7,186 bases of DNA, from contig JAQBBE010000057.1 of the NCBI GenBank assembly GCA_032126435.1, positions 1 through 7,186 of the forward strand. The letters run 5' to 3'. Numbering within the stretch: the first letter of the stretch is position 1; the number at the start of each line of letters is the position of its first letter. Source of the DNA: JAAXQD01 sp032126435. Its GTDB lineage: Bacteria; Desulfobacterota; Desulfobacteria; Desulfobacterales; UBA11574. The translations under genes were made by a program, and so were the position numbers. Shown here piece after piece: positions 1 to 6,400 of the stretch. Below the pieces are notes generated by a model. That model had not been told where the DNA came from. It did not search any database and saw only the letters and a program-made list of their open reading frames with translations.

Positions 1-41
1 ATTTCCAAAAAAAATGTTTCGATGCATGGCATTCGGTATAT

Positions 42-338
42 TTGAAATCGGTCGGCCGCGATTTTTCTGAAGAAAGCGCTGAAGACCGCATAAAAATCGA
101 AGTAGAGGCGTCAACGGACAAACCCGACCCTGCGGACCCCATCGAAAGAGAAACACCAGCGCCAATGACCATTACTGAAGATGCTGCTGACGGTCAGAAA
201 CAGAAACCTGTAGAGAAACCGTCCCATCCAACAGACCCCAAGCCTTCAGCTTATTTAGAAAAGCGTGACTGGTTTGACAAGCTTCTCGACTTTGCAGCCG
301 CCATCGTATACGCTTTTGAAGGGATTTTCGGTCGATAG
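42..338 (+). CDS. Small acidic, proline-rich hypothetical protein with C-terminal hydrophobic helix (possibly 5'-truncated by the window)
   Basis: I do not recognise this protein. From a TTG start at 42 it gives 98 residues ending at TAG 336-338. The frame stays open to the left edge of the window and has no in-frame ATG, so it may instead be the C-terminal end of a gene that begins upstream; no Shine-Dalgarno sequence supports the TTG. Residues 1-70 are charged and rich in Glu, Asp, Lys and Pro (for example PADPIERETPAP and KPSHPTDPKP), which suggests a disordered region. Residues 73-98 (LEKRDWFDKLLDF, then AAAIVYAFEGIFGR) look like an amphipathic to hydrophobic helix that could bind a membrane or a protein partner. 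There is no signal peptide or enzyme motif. It reads in the same direction as the large synthase and lies 62 bp upstream of it, so the two could be co-transcribed. A link to lipid synthesis is only positional. Confidence 0.5.
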   Translation: MKSVGRDFSEESAEDRIKIEVEASTDKPDPADPIERETPAPMTITEDAADGQKQKPVEKPSHPTDPKPSAYLEKRDWFDKLLDFAAAIVYAFEGIFGR

Positions 339-400
339 TTATTTGCCATTGGTCATTGGTTATTTGTTATTGGTTATCAGTAAATAGTAATTCGTTGATT
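339..400 (+). repeat. Intergenic heptanucleotide-repeat tract (consensus about YATTGGT)
   Basis: The 62-bp gap between the two genes is AT-rich. From 340 to about 377 it consists of degenerate tandem 7-mers: TATTTGC, CATTGGT, CATTGGT, TATTTGT, TATTGGT, then a partial TAT. Seen at a 21-bp period, 339-355 and 360-376 match at 14 of 17 positions. The rest (378-400) shows no good Shine-Dalgarno sequence before ATG 401, no convincing -35/-10 pair with normal spacing, and no hairpin terminator. The tract could act on promoter or ribosome-binding spacing, or be a neutral repeat. Confidence 0.75.
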
Positions 401-3400
401 ATGCCCAAAAAAAACCCCATTGCCGTGGTCGGGATGGCCGGATTATTCCCCGGGGCTTCCGATCTGAATACCTTTTGGCAAAACATCGTTGACAAGGTCG
501 ATACCGCCTGCGAGGTGCCTCGAGGCCGATGGATTGCCGAACCGGATTTCATGGTTCATCCGGATCCCATGCCGGACAAAGCCTTTTCAAAACTGGCCTG
601 CCTGATCAACGATTTCAAATTCGACCCTCAAGGAATCGACCTTGACAAAGACCTTTTATACGCCCTCGATCCGCTGCATCAAATGGCGCTTCACACCGGC
701 CGGGAAGCATTGTCGAGCTGCGTAACCACATCCATCGATAAAAATAACATCGGAACTGTTCTTGCAGCCATAGCACTCCCCACAGACGCTTCTTCGTCGA
801 TCACCCGAAAGATACTGGGGACATCCTTCGAGGAAAAACTTTTCAACAGATCTATCCCGAACACGCAGCAACCCCTTTCCCGGGCTGAATGTTTGGCCGC
901 CAGAGTCACCGGCCTCCCCGGCGCTTTGCTGGCCGAAGGACTCGGTCTGGGCGGTGGAAGCCTGACCCTCGACGCTGCTTGTGCGTCATCCCTGTATGCC
1001 GTTAAACTTGCCTGCGACGAACTCTGGTCTTTCAGGGCCGATGCCATGCTGGCCGGCGGAATCTCCAGACCGGAATGCCTTTACACTCAGGTGGGGTTCA
1101 GCCAGCTTCAGGCACTATCCCCCACCGGATGCTGCGCTCCGTTTGACGAAAAGGCAAACGGTCTCGTGGTGGGAGAAGGTGCGGGGATGCTCGTCTTAAA
1201 ACGCCTGGACGATGCCTTGCGGGATCAGGATACAATCTATGCGTTAATCAAAGGGATCGGGCTTTCCAATGACATGCGCGGCAACCTCCTGGCGCCGGAC
1301 AGCCAAGGCCAGGTTCGCGCCATGGCAAGCGCCTATGCCGCTGCCGGATGGTCTCCCCAGGACGTTGATCTTATTGAATGTCACGGCACCGGAACACCGG
1401 TGGGAGATGCCGTGGAACTTCAGAGTTTAAGAAATCTTTGGGGCGAATCCGACGGGTCTTTGGGTCAGTGCGCCATCGGATCGGTCAAATCGATGATCGG
1501 CCATCTGCTGACCGGTGCCGGCGCCGCCAGCATGATCAAAACCCTTCTCGCGCTCAAACACAAGGTGTTGCCCCCATCCCTCAATTTCAATCGAGCGCCG
1601 GCGAAAAGCCCCCTTCACAACAGTCCGTTTCGGGTTCAAACCGATGCAGATCCATGGCCCCGAAGAGATACCGACACACCCCGGCGCGCTGCGGTCAGCG
1701 CATTTGGGTTCGGCGGAATAAACAGTCACCTGCTTTTTGAAGAATGGGATCCTGAAATGGAAAATTGTCGATTGAAAATTGACGATTTCCAATCTTCAGC
1801 CGTCTCCATCCCCTCGGATTTTCCATTGCGCACAGACGATCGTCCAGTATCGACGGTCCATCATCCATCCTCTATCCAGCAGCATCCTGTGGCGATTATC
1901 GGCATGGCATCTGTTTTCGGCCCCTTGACATCTTTAAAAGAATTTCAGGAAACGGTTTTTCGGGGAGAATCGATCATTGCACCAAGGCCGAAACACCGGT
2001 GGAACGGGTGCGACCCCATCGCCGACATGCATCTGAAGGGGCAGGCCGCATGGGGGGGGTTCATGACGGAACTCCTTCTGGACATCAGAGATTTTCGAAT
2101 ACCGCCCAATGAAATTCCGGATATCCTTATCCAACATCTGTTGATGCTTAAAGTTTCAGCCGATGCCATGAAAGATGCCGGACTCCCCCTTAGAGAAGAC
2201 CGGCCCGGCATGGGTGCCGTCATCGGCATCGACTTTGATTTCGAAGCCACCGATTTTCACCTCCGGTGGAACCTGCATAACCGCGTTGGGAATTGGAAAA
2301 AAAGCAGCGGCCTCGGCTTAAATCTTGATGACGAGACAAAAACAGCCCGATGGCTGGCGTCGTTGCAGGATGCATTTGGTCCACCGCTCACCGCCACGCG
2401 AACCTTGGGCGCCCTTGGCGGCATCATTGCCAGCAGGATCGCCAGAGAATTTCGTTTCGGAGGGCCCAGCTATGTCGTGTCCAATGAAGCGGCCTCGGGT
2501 CTGAAAGCCCTTGAAATCGGAGTCCGATCTTTACAGCAGGAAGAGACCGAAGCTGTTCTTGTGGGAGCGGTGGATCTTTGCGGCGATGTTCGCAGTGTCG
2601 TTACCGCCGGCCGGATAAGTCCCTTTACAACACATTCCAAAATCAGCCCTTTTGATCGGTCGGCAGACGGGACACTTCCCGGCGAAGGTGCTGCGGCTCT
2701 GGTTCTCAAACGGCTTGACCGGGCCATAAAAGACGGCGACAGGATCTATTCTGTAATTAAAGGGATCGGAAAGGCGGGGGGCGGCGGTGTTCAGACCGGT
2801 GCGCCGTCGAAGAATGCCTATGTTCTGTCGCTGAAACGATCTTTTCAAGATGCCGGCATTTCACCCGCTTCCATCAGTTATTTCGAGACCCATGGCAGCG
2901 GCAATCCCATGGAAGACCGGATTGAATCAGAAGCCCTGAATGAATATTTTGCCGACCCAAAAACACCGTGTGCCATCGGATCCGTAAAACCAAATATCGG
3001 ACATGCAGGGGCTGCCTCCGGTCTGGCATCCCTGGTTAAAACCAGCCTTTGCCTGTATCAGGAGATCATCCCGCCGCTGACGAACTTTACGGAAACCGGC
3101 GACCCCATATGGCAAACCGATACATTCCATATGCCGGCCTTCCCCCAATACTGGATGAGAGATAGAAAAGACGGTCCCCGCAGAGCATGTACCGGCGCCA
3201 TGACCACAGACGGCAACTGCATGCATGTCATCCTCGAAGGGTTCGAGTATGAGCCTTTCGAAAGGATACCTGAAAAGGTCAAAAAAGAAAGGAAAAGGCC
3301 TCTGGGTTTTATGGCACCGGGACTTTTTGTGGTGGAGGGCAACAGCAAAAAGGAGCTGATCGAAGGTCTGCGTGCCTTGAGCACTCATCTTAAAGACGCT

Positions 3401-6400
3401 CCGGGCCGAGATGACCCGTTATCTTCTTCTGAAAAAAAAGATCCGGCCATCGATGAAAAGATCGAACCTTTGGCCAGTTCCTGGTATCTTAAAAACAGAT
3501 TGGATTCAGATAAAAAATTTGCAGTATCCATTGTTGGAGAACGCATATCGCAACTTGAAACATCGATCCATGAGGCTCAAGCTGACGTATCGTCCCATAC
3601 GCAACAGAACATGAACGGTCCGGGGGGTGTCAGTTTTGCCCCTTCGCCTTTGGGCTCTGACGGTACGGTGGCGTTTGTCTTCCCCGGATCCGGTAACCAT
3701 TATGTGGGCATGGGCAGAAGCATCGGTGTGCTGTGGCCTGAAATTCTTCGAACGATGGACGCCGAAACCCTTCAATTAAAAACCCAGCTCCTTCCGGACT
3801 GTTATATTCCCTGGAGGACATCCTGGACGCCGGGATGGGAAAAGGCCGCCCATGAAAGGATCGTTTCCGACCCTTTAAATATGATATTCGGACAGGTGGT
3901 TCACGGCGGGGTTATGGCCAATCTCATCGGAAGTTTCGGCATAAAATCCAACGCGGTTATCGGATACAGCCTTGGGGAATCCGCAGGGCTTTTTGCCGTG
4001 GGCGCCTGGCCGGACCGCGGCCAAATGTTAAAACGGATGCTGGCCACCGATCTGTTTACCACCGAACTTGCAGGCCCGTGCAATGCCGCGCGCAAAGCAT
4101 GGAAAATACCCATCGACGAAGATATCAACTGGTGTGTGGCGGTTGTAAATCGGCCTGCTGATAGAGTGCGCAATATTATCGGCAAATGGCCCTTTGCAAA
4201 ACTTTTAATCATCAACACACCGGATCAATGTGTCATCGGCGGCATGCAAAACCATGTCGAGGCTGTGATTCGGGAACTGGGCTGTGACGCCGTCTTCCTT
4301 CAAGGGGTGGTCACGGTTCATTGTGACGCCGCAGGTCCGGTTGCAGAAGCTTACAAAAAGCTTCACGTTTTTCCCACGGCACCTCCGGAAAATGTCCGAT
4401 TTTACAGCTGTGCACAAGGATCCGCCTACCATCCCACCCGTGAAAGCGCTGCAGCGTCGATTCTAGAACAGGCCCTTTCGGGTTTTAATTTCAAAACGCT
4501 GATCGAGCAGGCCTATGAGGACGGCATCCGAATCTTCCTTGAAATGGGGCCCCATGCTTCCTGTACAGGAATGATAAAAACGATTCTCCATGAAAAACCC
4601 CATCTGGCAGTTTCAGCATGCTGCCGCGGAGAGGACGACCCTCTGACAATCCTTAAATTTCTGGGAACTCTGATTTCGGAAAGAGTGCCGGTGGATCTCG
4701 ACAAACTCTACGGGATCGATGCATACCCTCCCACCGTCAGCGAAACTCTCAAGGGAAAATCAGGCCCTCAGATTAAGCGGGTTGTGGGCGGGAAAACCCC
4801 CTCCCCTTCCCTGCCCGAAACAGCAGACGAAACACAGCGGTCGAAAGCAAGCGGGGAAAAGAGGGCGAACGGAACGCAACAGGAAGAAGGCAGTGTCCCC
4901 GGAGAAGCGGGACCTCCGTTTCACGCAGACCCCCATGGCGCATCCCCGATGAAGGAGGACTTGCCGTTCACGTCGACCCCCATTCAGTACTCGGAAATAA
5001 TCGAAACCCTGACAGAGACCACAAGAGCCACAGCCGATGCGCACAAGACGTTTCTCGATTTTTCAAACACGTTGCGCAAAGGTTTTGAGAAAACGTTTGC
5101 CGCACAGACACGTCTTCTTGAAACCATCCTCTCCGATAGCGAACAATTGGCCGAATTAGCGCCTCGGAGCTTTTATGCCGATATTCCTGAAGATGAGGAT
5201 AAAAAGCAACGTACAAAGCCCATAACGCCAAGTGATGCTTCCGATGCGATGCTCCATGCGCCGAGCCCTATGCCCGAGCCGGCGTTTAACCGCGACATGT
5301 GCATGGAGTTTGCCATCGGATCTGTTGCCAGGGTACTGGGGCCGGAGTTTGCCGTTGTCGACACATACAACGTCAGGGTTCGACTGCCCGACGAACCGCT
5401 CATGCTGGTGGACCGGATTATTTCAATAGCGGGTGAAAAAAGATCTCTCAAGTCCGGACGGGTGGTCACAGAGCATGACGTGCTTCCGGAAGCATGGTAT
5501 TTGGACGGAGGTCGAGCGCCGGTATGTATATCGGTGGAAGCCGGGCAGGCCGACCTCTTTCTATGCGCCTACCTGGGCATCGACCACGCGGTCAAAGGAA
5601 AGAGGAGCTACAGGCTCCTGGATGCCGTAGTGAAATTTCACCGGGGCCTGCCGATGCCGGGTGACGTTATTCGCTACGAAATCGAAATTGACCATTTTTC
5701 TCGTCAGGGGGAAACCTATCTATTCTTTTTCAAGTTCGAAGGGTATATCGGCGATTCTCATCTCATCAGCATGTACAACGGATGCGCAGGTTTCTTTACC
5801 GAAGAAGAGGTTCGCAATTCAGGGGGCATCCTATTAACCGAAGAAGACACCCGAAGTCTGCCCGGGAAAAAACCTTTGGACTGGAAAAATCTGGTACCGC
5901 TTTCTACGGAAAGTTACGATGATGCAGCTGTGGAAGCGCTGAGACACGGCGAACTTTCTAAATGTTTCGGACCTTTTTTTGACGGCATCGATCTTCCTGA
6001 ATCGCTCAGATTGCCCGGGGGCCGGATGAAACTCATCCATCGAATTCTGCTGATGGACCCTGAAGGCGGACGTTATGGGCTTGGACAAATACGTGCCGAG
6101 GCAGATATTCATCCGGACGACTGGTTTCTAACCTGCCATTTCATGGATGACAGGGTCATGCCCGGAACGTTGATGTACGAATGCTGTGCCCACACGCTCC
6201 GGGTATTTATTCAGCGCCTGGGATGGGTCACCACCCAACCCGGCGTCTGCTACGAACCCGTAAAGGGGGTCGAAAGCGTCCTTAAATGCAGGGGGCCGGT
6301 AACACCGGATACCCGGCACGTCTGGTATGACGTGGACATAAAGGAGCTCGGGTATGCACCGGAACCGTATGTCATCGCCGATGCACGGATGTACGCCGAC

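Noticed and set aside
356..391. Promoter-like TTGGTT/TAAATA boxes before the synthase
   Set aside because: The spacing is off, and the TTGGTT boxes are just units of the heptad repeat, so no promoter can be supported.
356..397. TTG codons in frame upstream of ATG 401 (356, 365, 395) as alternative starts
   Set aside because: None has a better ribosome-binding site, and they would translate repeat DNA; ATG 401 sits at the normal distance before the KS domain.
339..400. Rho-independent terminator between the two genes
   Set aside because: No GC-rich inverted repeat followed by a T-run is present in the gap.
1378..1740. 120-codon + strand frame overlapping KS1
   Set aside because: It is an out-of-frame Arg-rich shadow; the other frame carries the conserved KS histidine and glycine-loop motifs.
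2052..2059. Frameshift or pseudogene at the G8 run
   Set aside because: The frame stays open across it, and CLF motifs on both sides are in the same frame.
2927..3388. Open frames on the minus strand, the longest being 2927-3388 (153 codons) and 6128-6637 (169 codons)
   Set aside because: They lie wholly antisense to conserved KS and DH coding sequence, show no recognisable domain, and are explained as shadows of the GC-biased codon use of the synthase.
4715..5281. Tandem ACP domains in the linker after AT
   Set aside because: No GxDSL or related phosphopantetheine motif is present; the sequence is low-complexity and then helical.
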